A DNA stretch of 64,000 nt from contig JAPPGA010000039.1 in assembly GCA_028821515.1 (NCBI GenBank), forward strand, positions 102,081 through 166,080. The letters are read 5' to 3'. A program made the position numbers and the translations under genes. Of the stretch, positions 43,410 to 52,939 are shown one piece after another. Source of the DNA: Gammaproteobacteria bacterium. Lineage in GTDB: Bacteria; Pseudomonadota; Gammaproteobacteria; Pseudomonadales; Azotimanducaceae. A model generated the notes under the pieces. That model was not told where the DNA came from. It did no database searches and saw only the letters and a program-made list of their open reading frames with translations. How positions within the stretch are numbered: position 1 is the first letter of the stretch; the number at the start of each line of letters is the position of its first letter.

Positions 43410-43646
43410 CTAAGCCGTGATCGGCGAAGGATCGCCGAGGCGCCCGCGCACTTCGCCGCGAAACTCCGACAGTTCCCGGGCCAGACTCTGGTGATCTCTC
43501 GCCAGGTTGTCGATCTTGTCTTCAACCCTGTCGAATCTACGATCAATGGCCTGGAACTGTCTGCTGAACGTACGCCACATCAGCGCCATGAACGCGATGT
43601 TGACGCCGAGGAACGACAGGCCGAGCGAAATGACGGACGCCTCCAT
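43410..43646 (-). CDS. small membrane-anchored coiled-coil protein
   Basis: The 78-aa protein has one hydrophobic helix (ISLGLSFLGVNIAFMALMW, residues 5-24), then a charged helical tail with heptad-like spacing (RQFQAIDRRFDRVEDKIDNLARDHQSLARELSEF) that should form a coiled coil. Function unknown. It lies between the pilins and tRNA-Thr on the pilin strand, so it may be co-transcribed with them. Confidence 0.6.
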   Translation of the reverse strand: MEASVISLGLSFLGVNIAFMALMWRTFSRQFQAIDRRFDRVEDKIDNLARDHQSLARELSEFRGEVRGRLGDPSPITA

Positions 43647-43747
43647 CACCGTGCTCCATCTCGCCGGTGGACGAAGGCACCCTGGTCATTGGCCGTCATG
43701 GAAGTCACTGTACCGATGGACCTTTTTCACTGCAATGCGGAGAGCAC

Positions 43748-44149
43748 TCAACAGGGCGTCCTTGCGGGCATGACCCGGCAGATGCTCCGGCCATCGGTAT
43801 CGGTCGCCGTGACCCGATAGCTCGACGGCGTGGCTTCCTCGACGACGTAGACGACACGCGTGTCCGCCCGCGGGCGCCAACCCGTGGCATCGGTCAGGGA
43901 TGTCACCCCCGACCGGGCGTCGTAGGTTCCTTCCGCGTAGGAACCGGTGCGCAGCATGACGTCTTCCTGAAAGACCTCCATCGTCGCGATGTCGTTGACC
44001 AGCGCGCCCGTCGCTGCGGATTCGACGTAGCCCCTGTAGAGCGGTAGGGCAATGGCGGCAATGATCCCGAGAATGGCGACAGCGACCATCAGTTCCAGCA
44101 GGCTCAGGCCCGCGTCGGCATCGCCCTTCCGGCCGCTCGGAGCATTCAT
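43748..44149 (-). CDS. type IV pilin-like protein 2
   Basis: The 133-aa prepilin has a leader of 14 residues (MNAPSGRKGDADAG) cut by PilD before LSLLELMVAVAILGIIAAIALPLY; the Glu at +5 of the mature protein is present. The rest is a short globular domain with Cys in SICRVMPARTPC, which could form the C-terminal disulfide loop of type IVa pilins. ATG 44149 overlaps the stop of the upstream pilin by one base. It may be the major or a minor subunit. Confidence 0.85.
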   Translation of the reverse strand: MNAPSGRKGDADAGLSLLELMVAVAILGIIAAIALPLYRGYVESAATGALVNDIATMEVFQEDVMLRTGSYAEGTYDARSGVTSLTDATGWRPRADTRVVYVVEEATPSSYRVTATDTDGRSICRVMPARTPC

Positions 44150-44616
44150 CAGAGTTCCGACCAACGCACCGTTCGCTGAGCCGCCGCCGGAAAGTCGCCG
44201 TATGCCGGGCGGGTAAGGACAACCGCGTAGTCGCCCCTGACGATCTCGCCCGCCTCGGCAACGCCCACCTGCCCCAGGGTCTCGTCGCCGGCCAGGCCAG
44301 CGATGTAGGGAGGGCCGCCGCCGGGGGCTGTGCCTCCTCCGCTGCCGGACAGTTGGGAGACCCAGTACGCATCGGACAGCAGACCGTCCTGCTCCGCGGG
44401 CGTGCGAATACTCATCGCAAGCTCCGAGCGGATCTTGCGCAACTCCGTCTCGACAAACCGCGCGCCTTCCTCGTAGTGGGTGTTCAGCTTGGCCATGTTG
44501 GCGCTCAGCACGTAGTTCTGATAGAGCGGCAATGCGATGGCGGCGAGGATGCCGGCGATGGCCACGACGATCATCAACTCGATCAGGCTGAGTCCGCGTG
44601 GTGGCCGCGACTCCAT
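44149..44616 (-). CDS. type IV pilin-like protein 1 (PilA/PilE-like)
   Basis: The 155-aa prepilin has a short leader MESRPPRG and then LSLIELMIVVAIAGILAAIALPLYQNYV, the class III signal with Glu at +5. The globular part has no Cys pair, so it differs from the second pilin. ATG 44614-44616 has GGGGGAAA nine bases upstream; an in-frame ATG at 44661 would add a leader (MNETEVRIRRRGKCR) encoded by a dispersed repeat and has no ribosome site. Divergent from pilB, as pilA is in Pseudomonas. Confidence 0.88.
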   Translation of the reverse strand: MESRPPRGLSLIELMIVVAIAGILAAIALPLYQNYVLSANMAKLNTHYEEGARFVETELRKIRSELAMSIRTPAEQDGLLSDAYWVSQLSGSGGGTAPGGGPPYIAGLAGDETLGQVGVAEAGEIVRGDYAVVLTRPAYGDFPAAAQRTVRWSEL

Positions 44617-44618
44617 CC

Positions 44619-44650
44619 GGCATTTCCCCCGTCGGCGGATGCGTACTTCC
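44619..44650 (+). repeat. dispersed repeat, partial copy A
   Basis: These 32 bases match 44845-44876 with two mismatches (GGCATTT, then CCCCGTCG, GGATGCGTACTTCC). It holds only the right half of the longer element at 44794 and includes the ribosome site of pilin 1 on the opposite strand. Confidence 0.85.
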
Positions 44651-44793
44651 GTTTCGTTCATGATGCGAGCGCCTTGATTCACTGCCATGCCGATATGCTA
44701 AACCCGCGCGCCAGCGGGTAAAGCGGGCCAACGCCACCACTTGAGGTAGGAGATCGTCCCTGCCTGACCGGGGCAATGACGGTAGGCAGGCAG

Positions 44794-44876
44794 GAGCCTT
44801 CAGCCGGGGGATGTTCCCCGACCGCTGACGCGTAAGGAAGTGCTGGCATTTGCCCCGTCGCCGGATGCGTACTTCC
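44794..44876 (+). repeat. dispersed repeat, full copy B (two stem-loops)
   Basis: An 83-base element with two potential stem-loops. The first has arms CGGGGGA/TTCCCCG flanked by TCAGC and GCTGA; the second has arms GGAAGT/ACTTCC. The same structure occurs at 63827-63907 in the opposite orientation with most bases conserved. Both full copies point toward the start codon of the gene that follows (pilB here, ftsQ there). Confidence 0.85.
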
Positions 44877-45003
44877 ATGGAAGTTTGCGCATGGCAAACG
44901 TCCGGGATGTCGCACGCGAATCACCGCAATCGTCCTGCCGACGATACAGGCTGCCCCTGCCTACACTGGAAGGCGAAGTGTCTACCTCCACGCCCTCCAC
45001 ACC

Positions 45004-46731
45004 ATGGCAACCTCGCACCCTCCGCTAACGGGATTGGCCCAGCGCCTGGTCGATGATGGCGTCCTGCCTCCGCGCGCGGCGCGTGAAGCCCTCGGCACGG
45101 CGCGTCGAAACGCCGAGCCGCTGCTGGGGCACCTGCTGCGCCACGGCCTGGCCGAGCCCGATGCGATCGCGATGTCCGCAAGCCGGGAGTTCGGCGTTCC
45201 CGCCATCGACATGGAGGCCCTCGACCCCGATGCGCTGGCCCGGGATATCGATGAAGCGCTCATACGGCGCCACAACATTCTGCCGCTGGTCCGGCGCGGC
45301 AACATCCTGCATGTCGCCATTGCGGACCCCGCCGATGTCCGCGCGCTCGACGCGATCAAGTTCGTCGCCGGCATCGATGTCGAGCCCGTGGTCGCGGCGG
45401 CGGACAAGCTGCATGACGCCATCGAACGGTACCTGTCACGCGAACCGGCGATCCCGTTCTCACTGGATGACGCGGCCGACAATCTCACGGACGAGGTCTC
45501 CCTGGAGGCGATCGAGACAGACCCACTGCCCGTGGATGAATCGGAGCAGGTTGACGATACGCCCATCGTTCGGTTCGTGAACAGAACGCTGACGGACGCC
45601 ATCCGGACCGGCGCTTCCGACATTCACTTCGAACCCTATGCGTCCCGCTACCGGGTGCGATTCCGAACCGACGGCATCCTGCGCGAGGTGTCTGCCCCTC
45701 CGCCAAACCTCGCCAGTCGGCTCGCCGCGCGCCTCAAGGTCATGGCGGCACTCGACATTTCCGAGCGCCGGGTCCCTCAGGATGGCCGGATCAAGATGAC
45801 GCTATCGGAGGCGCACTCCATTGACCTCCGCATGAACACCCTGCCGACGCTGTTCGGCGAGAAGATCGTGCTCAGGATTCTCGACCAGTCGAGTGCGCGA
45901 ATTGGCATCGAAGCGCTCGGTTTCGAACCCGAGCAGGAACGACGCTATCGCAGCGCGCTGGCAAGGCCGCAGGGGATGATCCTGGTCACCGGGCCCACCG
46001 GCAGCGGCAAGACAGTGACGCTCTACGCCGGTCTGAACCTCCTCAATGAACCGACACGCAACATCGCAACGGCGGAGGATCCGGTGGAAATGCACATCGA
46101 CGGAATCAACCAGGTCCACGTGAACGCCAGGGTCGGACTCGATTTCGCGACCGCGCTGCGGTCGTTCCTGCGCCAGGACCCCGACGTGGTCATGATCGGA
46201 GAGATCCGCGACCTGGAAACCGCCGAAATGGCCGTCAAGGCCGCCCAGACCGGACACCTTGTGCTGTCCACACTGCACACCAACTCCGCGGCCCAGACCT
46301 TGACCCGCATGCGAAACATGGGCGTGGCGGCATTCAACCTGGCGACATCGGTAAGCCTCGTCGTCGCCCAGCGTCTCGCCAGGCTGTTGTGCCCCGAGTG
46401 CAAGCGGCCGATCGATGTCCCTGCCGGAATATTGCTGCGGGAAGGCTTCGCCCAGGCGGACGTGGACAGCGGATTCGACGTGTTCGAGGCGAACCCGCAA
46501 GGCTGCGGCAAGTGCCGGAACGGTTACCGGGGCCGCGTGGGTGTCTACGAAGTCGTGGAAATGACCCCGGAGATGTCGCGCATCGCCCTTGAGGCAGGAG
46601 ACATAGCAGAGCAGGCGCGGCTGCATGGATTCGACGACCTGAGGGCCGCCGGGCTGAAAAAGGTAGTGCGGGGTGCGACGTCGCTCGCCGAGATCAACCG
46701 CATCACGCTCGACCGGCAGCAACCGTCCTGA
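45004..46731 (+). CDS. pilB: type IV pilus assembly ATPase
   Basis: Cytoplasmic hexameric motor that extends the pilus. The 575 residues comprise an N-terminal MshEN-type domain, then the GspE/PilB core: ASDIHFEPYASRYRVRFRTDG, Walker A GPTGSGKT near residue 330, Asp box (MIGEIRDLETAEMA as Walker B region), His box (TGHLVLSTLHTNSA), and the tetra-Cys zinc site CPEC with CGKC near residue 500. It is first in pilB-pilC-pilD. Confidence 0.95.
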   Translation: MATSHPPLTGLAQRLVDDGVLPPRAAREALGTARRNAEPLLGHLLRHGLAEPDAIAMSASREFGVPAIDMEALDPDALARDIDEALIRRHNILPLVRRGNILHVAIADPADVRALDAIKFVAGIDVEPVVAAADKLHDAIERYLSREPAIPFSLDDAADNLTDEVSLEAIETDPLPVDESEQVDDTPIVRFVNRTLTDAIRTGASDIHFEPYASRYRVRFRTDGILREVSAPPPNLASRLAARLKVMAALDISERRVPQDGRIKMTLSEAHSIDLRMNTLPTLFGEKIVLRILDQSSARIGIEALGFEPEQERRYRSALARPQGMILVTGPTGSGKTVTLYAGLNLLNEPTRNIATAEDPVEMHIDGINQVHVNARVGLDFATALRSFLRQDPDVVMIGEIRDLETAEMAVKAAQTGHLVLSTLHTNSAAQTLTRMRNMGVAAFNLATSVSLVVAQRLARLLCPECKRPIDVPAGILLREGFAQADVDSGFDVFEANPQGCGKCRNGYRGRVGVYEVVEMTPEMSRIALEAGDIAEQARLHGFDDLRAAGLKKVVRGATSLAEINRITLDRQQPS

Positions 46732-47855
46732 TTCGCGCCGCGCGCCGGCGCCAGGGGATCCGGCCTGCGCGCCCCCGGCGCACGCGGGAATCCTCTGCAC
46801 GCCTGCTGCGCGGACATCCCAAAACGTCCGACATCGCGTTCTTCACGCGGCAACTCGCGACGATGCTTCGCTCCGGGGTCACTTTGGTGCAGGCATTCGA
46901 CATCGTCGCCGCCGGCGCCGAGAAGCCGTCCATGGCGAGCCTTGTAAGGGAGATCCGCAACGACGTGTCGACAGGAGAGTCTTTCGCGACGGCACTACGC
47001 AGGCATCCCGCCCAGTTCGACAGCCTGTACTGCAACCTCGTGGATGCGGGCGAACGCGCAGGTGCCTCGGAGGCGATGCTCGACCGGATCGCCACGCACA
47101 GGGAGAAAACCGAGGGCCTGAAGTCGAAAGTCCGCAAGGCAATGGTCTATCCCATCGCCGTCATATGCGTTGCCCTGGCCGTATCCGGTATCCTGCTGGT
47201 CAAGGTGGTGCCTCAATTCGAACAGATATTCGCGGGATTCGGCGCCGAGTTGCCGGCCGCGACGCGCCTCGTCATCGCGGTTTCCGAGTTCGCGCAGGCG
47301 TGGTGGCTGCCGGTCCTGGCTGCCGCCGCCGCGCTCCTGGCCGGAACTCTCGCCGCGCGCCGATCCCGCCACGCCACGGAGGCGATGGACCGTATCGTCC
47401 TGCGCCTGCCCATCATCGGCGGCATTGCCCGGAAGTCTGCCGTCGCCCGTTGCGCGCGCACCATGGCGACCACCATTTCCGCTGGCGTTCCGCTGATCGA
47501 AGCGTTGAACTCGGTAGCGGCGTCGGCGGGCAATTCGGTGTTCGCCCGCGAGATGCGCCGAGTTCGAGACGAGGTTGCAGGCGGGCGTCAAATCAGCGCC
47601 GCCATGCGCAACAACGGGGTCTTTCCCGTCATCGTCGTGCAGATGATCGCCGTCGGCGAGGAGTCCGGCACCCTGGACGACATGCTCGACCGATCCGCGG
47701 CCCACTACGAAGCACAGGTCGACAACGCCGTCGAGGGCCTGACCTCACTGCTTGAACCCATGATCATGTCCGTGCTGGGGGTGCTGATCGGAGGACTGGT
47801 CATCGCCATGTATCTGCCGATCTTCCAACTCGGCGCGGTCGCCGGCGGAATCTGA
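46728..47855 (+). CDS. pilC: type IV pilus inner-membrane platform protein
   Basis: GspF/PilC family platform that PilB turns. Two repeated T2SSF domains are visible: FFTRQLATMLRSGVTLVQAFDI and later CARTMATTISAGVPLIEALNS, with three membrane segments (AVICVALAVSGILLV, WWLPVLAAAAALLAG and the C-terminal PMIMSVLGVLIGGLVIAMYLP). The first ATG (46863) lies inside the conserved FTRQLATM stretch, so the true start must be earlier, yet no ATG, GTG or TTG precedes it. CTG 46728 overlaps the pilB stop (CTGA), like the ATGA overlaps seen elsewhere here, and is my choice. Even so, the N-terminal 40 or so residues usual for PilC are replaced by an Arg-rich stretch. Confidence 0.88.
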   Translation: MIRAARRRQGIRPARPRRTRESSARLLRGHPKTSDIAFFTRQLATMLRSGVTLVQAFDIVAAGAEKPSMASLVREIRNDVSTGESFATALRRHPAQFDSLYCNLVDAGERAGASEAMLDRIATHREKTEGLKSKVRKAMVYPIAVICVALAVSGILLVKVVPQFEQIFAGFGAELPAATRLVIAVSEFAQAWWLPVLAAAAALLAGTLAARRSRHATEAMDRIVLRLPIIGGIARKSAVARCARTMATTISAGVPLIEALNSVAASAGNSVFAREMRRVRDEVAGGRQISAAMRNNGVFPVIVVQMIAVGEESGTLDDMLDRSAAHYEAQVDNAVEGLTSLLEPMIMSVLGVLIGGLVIAMYLPIFQLGAVAGGI

Positions 47856-48697
47856 TGCTCCTGGATCACGGCTGGGCGGTTGCGATCCTGCTGGCCGCCG
47901 TATTTCTCGCGATCGGGAGCTTCCTCAACGTCCTCATCCATCGACTGCCGATCATGCTCGAACGGGATTGGCGAAGGCATGCCCGCGAACTGCTCGAGAT
48001 GCCTCCAGAGTCTTCCCCCGATGAGGGGCGATTCAACCTGGCGGTGCCGGGTTCACGGTGTCCGGAGTGCAACCACCCCGTGGCGCTACGGCACAACATC
48101 CCGATTCTGAGCTGGCTGATTCTGCGCGGGCGATGTCCCCATTGCAGTTCGAGGATCTCGGTGCAATACCCCCTGGTCGAGGTGGCGACGGCCGCAAGCG
48201 GCCTGTTCGTCGTGTATGTGTTCGGTTACGACTGGCTCACCGCTGCCCTCATCTTCTACACGTCATGCCTGATCGCGCTCGCCTTCATAGACATGCAGAC
48301 GCAGCTCCTTCCCGACGAGATCACGATCCCGCTGCTCTGGTGCGGGGTGCTGACCGCTCTCGCCACGGGCCATGTCTCGCCGGCGGATTCCATAGCGGGC
48401 GCCGCCGTCGGCTACCTGGCGCTCTGGATGGTCTACTGGGGGTTCAAGCTCGTGACAGGCCGGGAGGGCATGGGCCACGGCGACTTCAAGTTGCTGGCGG
48501 CGCTTGGCGCATGGCTCGGCTGGCAGGCGCTTCCGTCCGTAGTTCTCATGGCTTCCCTGGCTGGCCTGGTCTACGCGGGGGTCGCAATCCTCGCCCACTC
48601 CATACGGCGCGACCAACCGATTCCGTTCGGACCGTTCCTCGCCCTCGCGGGTTGGGTTACGCTAATGTTCCACGAACACCTGATCGCGATCACGTGA
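47855..48697 (+). CDS. pilD: prepilin peptidase and N-methyltransferase
   Basis: The 280-aa membrane aspartyl protease cuts prepilin leaders and methylates the new N terminus. It has an N-terminal [19 protein letters not shown], the zinc tetra-Cys domain (CPEC and CPHC), catalytic Asp in [13 protein letters not shown] and in [19 protein letters not shown], and eight hydrophobic segments. ATG 47855 shares a base with the pilC stop. Its likely substrates are the two divergent pilins. Confidence 0.95.
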   Translation: MLLDHGWAVAILLAAVFLAIGSFLNVLIHRLPIMLERDWRRHARELLEMPPESSPDEGRFNLAVPGSRCPECNHPVALRHNIPILSWLILRGRCPHCSSRISVQYPLVEVATAASGLFVVYVFGYDWLTAALIFYTSCLIALAFIDMQTQLLPDEITIPLLWCGVLTALATGHVSPADSIAGAAVGYLALWMVYWGFKLVTGREGMGHGDFKLLAALGAWLGWQALPSVVLMASLAGLVYAGVAILAHSIRRDQPIPFGPFLALAGWVTLMFHEHLIAIT

Positions 48698-48746
48698 ATC
48701 CCGCTGGCATACGGCCCAGGCGGGCCTCTTTCGCAGCCGCAAAGCA

Positions 48747-48944
48747 ATGTCCGAACCGGTCCGAATCCTGCCCTGCCCCACTTGCCGCAAACCCGTCAAG
48801 TGGTCGTCTGCCAACACGTACCGGCCGTTCTGCTCCGAGCGGTGCCGACTGATCGACTTCGGTGGCTGGGCCGACGAGCGCTACCGGATTGAGGGCGACC
48901 CGGCGTTCGATGACGTGCCGTCGGACGAGGTCGACGGCGAGTGA
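48747..48944 (+). CDS. yacG: DNA gyrase inhibitor YacG (zinc finger)
   Basis: The 65-aa protein has a four-Cys zinc site (CPTC and CSERCRLID) followed by [13 protein letters not shown] and an acidic tail. YacG binds GyrB and blocks DNA binding in E. coli. It stands after pilD; coaE, which usually lies between, is missing. Its end almost meets argJ on the other strand. Confidence 0.93.
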   Translation: MSEPVRILPCPTCRKPVKWSSANTYRPFCSERCRLIDFGGWADERYRIEGDPAFDDVPSDEVDGE

Positions 48945-48947
48945 AGA

Positions 48948-50144
48948 TCAGGTCCTGTATTCCGCGTTGATCTTGACGTACTCGTAGGACAGGTCGGAGG
49001 TCCACACGGTCTCCGCGCAGGTGCCGCGGCCAAGGTCGATCCTGACCGTAAACTCGTCGCGCGCCATGACGCCCGCACCCTTCGCTTCGGTATAGGACGC
49101 GGCCACCAGGCCGCCCTCGGCCACGCAGACATCATCGAGGTGGAGTGAGACGCCCGACGGGTCGAGGTCCTCGATGCCGGCGCGGCCGATGGCCATGCAG
49201 AATCGGCCCCAGTTGGGATCGCCAGCAAACAGCGCGGTCTTGACCAGCGGCGAGTGCGCGACCGTGTAGGCGACCCGCAGGCACTCCTCGGAAGATGCCC
49301 CGCCCTCTGCGCTCACGGTCACGAACTTCGTGGCGCCTTCGCCGTCGCGCACCGTGCGTTCCGCGAGGTCGACCACCAACGGCGTGAACGCTGCGAGCAG
49401 CGCGTCGTAGTGCTCGTCGCCCACGCCGGCGCGACCGGTCGCCACGACGACGAAGGAATCGTTGGTCGAGGTGTCGCCGTCGATCGTCAACCGGTTGAAG
49501 CTTCGATCACCCAGGTCGCGGGCCAGCGCCTGGACCGCATCCGCCGAGAGCGATGCGTCGGTGCCAAGGAAGGCCAGGAGCGTCGCCATGTCCGGGCGGA
49601 TCATTCCCGATCCCTTGACGATCCCCGTGGCGGTAACCTGCGAGCCACCGATCTCAAAACGGCCCGACACGCCCTTCGGTTGCGTATCGGTTGTCATGAT
49701 GGCCCGCGCGGCCGGAAGCCAGGCATCTTCGGAAAGCGCTTCTGCCGCCCGCCCGATTCCATCGGCCACCCTGTCCATGGGCAGGAACTCACCGATCACG
49801 CCGGTAGAGAAAGGCAATACCTCGTTCGCGTCGCATCCGAGGACCTCGGCCGCGAGGACGCAGCTCGAACGCGCGTCCGCCAATCCGCGTTCCCCGGTGG
49901 CGGCATTCGCGTTGCCGCTGTTGACCACGAAACCCCGGGCGGCGCCGAGACGCTCGGCCGCCAGGGTGACCGGAGCCGCACGGAAGCTGTTGCGGGTGAA
50001 TACTCCGCCGACCGTAGAGCCTTCCCCGAAAGCAAACAGGGCCAGGTCTTCGCGCTCACGATACTTGATGCCCGCCGCCGCGGTTCCGATACGGATTCCG
50101 GGGACCGCGCTGAGTTCGCCCGCGGGTGGCAGATTGACCGCCAT
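48948..50144 (-). CDS. argJ: bifunctional ornithine acetyltransferase / N-acetylglutamate synthase
   Basis: Recycles the acetyl group from N-acetylornithine to glutamate in arginine synthesis. It self-cleaves before the Thr of DMATLLAFLGTDA, giving alpha and beta chains. The 398-aa protein shows NSGNANAATG, STGVIGEFLPMDRV, TTDTQPKG, NDSFVVVATG and GDPNWGRFCMAIGRAG. ATG 50144 or GTG 50150 may be used; GTG overlaps the secA stop. secA-argJ order is as in Pseudomonas. Confidence 0.95.
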   Translation of the reverse strand: MAVNLPPAGELSAVPGIRIGTAAAGIKYREREDLALFAFGEGSTVGGVFTRNSFRAAPVTLAAERLGAARGFVVNSGNANAATGERGLADARSSCVLAAEVLGCDANEVLPFSTGVIGEFLPMDRVADGIGRAAEALSEDAWLPAARAIMTTDTQPKGVSGRFEIGGSQVTATGIVKGSGMIRPDMATLLAFLGTDASLSADAVQALARDLGDRSFNRLTIDGDTSTNDSFVVVATGRAGVGDEHYDALLAAFTPLVVDLAERTVRDGEGATKFVTVSAEGGASSEECLRVAYTVAHSPLVKTALFAGDPNWGRFCMAIGRAGIEDLDPSGVSLHLDDVCVAEGGLVAASYTEAKGAGVMARDEFTVRIDLGRGTCAETVWTSDLSYEYVKINAEYRT

Positions 50145-50146
50145 GG

Positions 50147-52894
50147 TCACGCCCTGCCGTGGCAGTGCTTGTATTTCTTGCCAGAGCCGCAGGGACAGCG
50201 TTCGTTTCGTCCGATCTTGCGCTCCTCCCGAACGAACGTCTCGGGCCGGCGCCGCAGCGGCTCACCATCCGCTTCGCCGCCGAGCCCGTTGGATTCGGCG
50301 TGCTGGAAGCGCATGCGGCGCGCCTGCTCCTCCCGGCGGCGGCGCTCCATCTCCGCCACGTCCTCTTCGCGTTCGAGCTGAACCCTGGAAAGGAGCCGCA
50401 CGACATCCCGGTTGATGTTGTCGAGCAGTTCCTGGAACAGCTCGAACGCTTCCCGCTTGTACTCCTGTTTCGGCTGCTTCTGTGCGTACGCGCGCAGGTG
50501 AATTCCCTGGCGCAGATGATCCATGGTCGCGAGGTGTTCCTTCCACTTCTGATCGAGCACCGTCAACATGATCTGCTTCTCGATCACGCGCATGTCGATA
50601 CCCTGCGTGCGCCAGTGCTGCTCCTTGTCCTCGTACTCGCTTCTGATCTGTTCGCGGATCTTTTCGCGCAGCGGCTCCTCGCTCAACGCCTCGTCTTCCT
50701 CCAGCCAGCGCTTGATCGGCTGCGTGGAGTTGAGTTCGGCGGCGAGGGTCTGCTCCAGCCCATCGATGTCCCACTGGTCTTCGATGCTCTGCGGCGGGAC
50801 GTAGCCATCGACCAGGTCCTCGATCACGTCGTCGCGGATGGCCTGGATGGATTCGGACAGATCAGCCGTCCCCATGAGGTCGTTGCGCAGCCGGTAGACC
50901 ACCTGGCGCTGGTCGTTGGCGACATCGTCGTACTCCAGCAGGTTCTTGCGAATATCGAAGTTGCGGCCTTCCACCTTGCGCTGCGCTTTCTCGATGGAGT
51001 TGCTCACCATTCGGGCTTCGATCGCCTCTCCCCGCTCGAGCCCAAGGTTCTGCATGAAGCCCCGCATCCGGTCCGTGGTGAAGATGCGCATGAGGTTGTC
51101 TTCCATCGACAGGTAGAACCGCGACGAGCCCGGATCGCCCTGGCGGCCGGAGCGGCCCCGGAGCTGGTTGTCGATCCGTCTCGATTCGTGCCGCTCTGTG
51201 CCGATGATGTGCAGGCCGCCCGCCCCCACTACGGCCTCGTGGCGATCCTGCCAGCTCGTGCGAATGCCCTCTGCCTCGCCTTCCCCCGCAGCTTCGAGTT
51301 CGACTTCGAGATTGCCGCCGAGAACGATGTCGGTGCCCCTGCCCGCCATGTTCGTGGCGATGGTGACGACACCTGCGCGGCCGGCCTGGGCGACGATTTC
51401 CGCCTCCCGTTCGTGTTGTTTCGCATTCAGCACGCTGTGGCGGATCTTGCGCCGCTGAAGCTCCTTCGACAGGCGCTCCGAGGACTCGATGGAGGTGGTG
51501 CCGACAAGCACCGGCCTGCCCTCCTCGATGCACTCGTTGACATCCTCGACGATGGCGTCGTACTTCTCGTCGGTCGTGAGATAGACGAGATCGTTCCGGT
51601 CATCCCGGACCATCGGCGCGTGGGTCGGGATGACGACGACGTCGAGGCCGTATATCTGGCGGAACTCGAACGCCTCCGTGTCCGCGGTGCCGGTCATGCC
51701 CGACAGCTTGCCGTACAGGCGGAAGTAGTTCTGGAAGGTCGTCGACGCGAGCGTCTGCGACTCGTTCTGGATGTTGAGCCCCTCCTTCGCCTCGATCGCC
51801 TGGTGTATGCCTTCCGACCAGCGCCTGCCCGGCATCGCGCGGCCGGTGTGCTCGTCGACGATGACGATCTCGCCGTTCTGCACCATGTAGTGCACGTCCC
51901 GCTTGAAGAGTGCGTGCGCCTTCAGCGCGGCGTGGACGTGGTGCAGCAGGCCGAGATGCGCCGGCGCGTAGAGGCTCTCCCCTTCCGCGAGCAGGCCGAG
52001 GCGGATGAGTTCGTCCTCGACGAATCCGTGTCCCCGCTCGGTCAGTTCGACCTGGCGGTTCTTCTCGTCGATGAAAAAGTCGCCGGTGTCCTCCACCTCC
52101 TCTCCGCCGAAACGGACGGGCAGATCGGATTCCACCATCTCCTGCTGCTTGAGCCTGGGCGCGAGTCTGTTGATCGTGACGTAGAGTTCGGTGCTCTCCT
52201 GCGCCGGCCCCGAAATGATGAGCGGAGTCCGAGCCTCGTCGATGAGAATCGAGTCCACCTCGTCGACGATGGCGAAGTCGAGCCCGCGCTGGACCTTGTC
52301 CTCCATCCTGAAGGCCATGTTGTCCCGCAGGTAGTCGAAGCCGAACTCGTTGTTGGTGCCATACGTGACATCGGCCTGGTACGCCTCGCGTTTCGACATC
52401 GCATCCTGGCCCGACTGGATGACGCCCACGGTGATCCCGAGCGCCTCGTAGATGGGACCCATCCAGGCGGCGTCGCGGCGTGCCAGGTAATCGTTCACCG
52501 TCACGATATGCACGCCGTTGCCGGTGAGCGCGTTGAGATAGGCCGCCAGCACCGCGACCACGGTCTTCCCCTCGCCCGTGCGCATCTCGGCGATGCGGCC
52601 CTCGTGCAGCGTGACGCCGCCGACGATCTGCACGTCGAAGTGGCGCATGTCGCGCGAGCGCCGCGATGCCTCGCGCGCCACCGCGAACACCTCGGGGATG
52701 AGCGAGTCAAGCGCCGCACCCGCCTCGAGCGCGTTCCTGAACTCCGTTGTCCTGGCCTTCAGGTCCGCATCCGAGAGTTCCCTGACCGACGGCTCGAGCG
52801 CATTGACCCGGGCCACGGTCTTCTGCATGCGCTTCAACTCGCGCGTGTTCTTGGTACCGAAGACTTTCTTGAAGAGTCCGCCATCCATCGCCAT
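50147..52894 (-). CDS. secA: protein translocase ATPase SecA
   Basis: Motor of the Sec pathway that drives preproteins through SecYEG. The 915 residues are full length, with Walker [25 protein letters not shown] (Walker B), [12 protein letters not shown] and [20 protein letters not shown] in the helicase core, and a C-terminal SEC-C zinc tail [19 protein letters not shown] for SecB binding. No secM-like leader gene is present upstream; instead the C39 ABC exporter gene ends 45 bases away. Confidence 0.97.
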   Translation of the reverse strand: MAMDGGLFKKVFGTKNTRELKRMQKTVARVNALEPSVRELSDADLKARTTEFRNALEAGAALDSLIPEVFAVAREASRRSRDMRHFDVQIVGGVTLHEGRIAEMRTGEGKTVVAVLAAYLNALTGNGVHIVTVNDYLARRDAAWMGPIYEALGITVGVIQSGQDAMSKREAYQADVTYGTNNEFGFDYLRDNMAFRMEDKVQRGLDFAIVDEVDSILIDEARTPLIISGPAQESTELYVTINRLAPRLKQQEMVESDLPVRFGGEEVEDTGDFFIDEKNRQVELTERGHGFVEDELIRLGLLAEGESLYAPAHLGLLHHVHAALKAHALFKRDVHYMVQNGEIVIVDEHTGRAMPGRRWSEGIHQAIEAKEGLNIQNESQTLASTTFQNYFRLYGKLSGMTGTADTEAFEFRQIYGLDVVVIPTHAPMVRDDRNDLVYLTTDEKYDAIVEDVNECIEEGRPVLVGTTSIESSERLSKELQRRKIRHSVLNAKQHEREAEIVAQAGRAGVVTIATNMAGRGTDIVLGGNLEVELEAAGEGEAEGIRTSWQDRHEAVVGAGGLHIIGTERHESRRIDNQLRGRSGRQGDPGSSRFYLSMEDNLMRIFTTDRMRGFMQNLGLERGEAIEARMVSNSIEKAQRKVEGRNFDIRKNLLEYDDVANDQRQVVYRLRNDLMGTADLSESIQAIRDDVIEDLVDGYVPPQSIEDQWDIDGLEQTLAAELNSTQPIKRWLEEDEALSEEPLREKIREQIRSEYEDKEQHWRTQGIDMRVIEKQIMLTVLDQKWKEHLATMDHLRQGIHLRAYAQKQPKQEYKREAFELFQELLDNINRDVVRLLSRVQLEREEDVAEMERRRREEQARRMRFQHAESNGLGGEADGEPLRRRPETFVREERKIGRNERCPCGSGKKYKHCHGRA

Positions 52895-52939
52895 GCGACC
52901 TTGAGGGTGCGGCCCGATTCTACCGCGATAACGGACCGA

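Larger units (their letters stand above)
44617..45003. promoter_or_regulatory. intergenic region between divergent pilin and pilB genes
   Basis: This 387-base gap must hold the promoters of both the pilins and pilBCD. It contains the ribosome site of pilin 1 (44623-44630) and two copies of a dispersed repeat (44619-44650 and 44794-44876). I see no convincing sigma-54 site (TGGCAC-N5-TTGC), which drives pilA in Pseudomonas, and no other gene. Confidence 0.5.

Noticed and set aside
44662..44790. Sigma-54 promoter for the pilins
   Set aside because: TGGCAGTGAATCAAGG near 44690 resembles the -24 half only; the TTGC half at correct spacing is missing.
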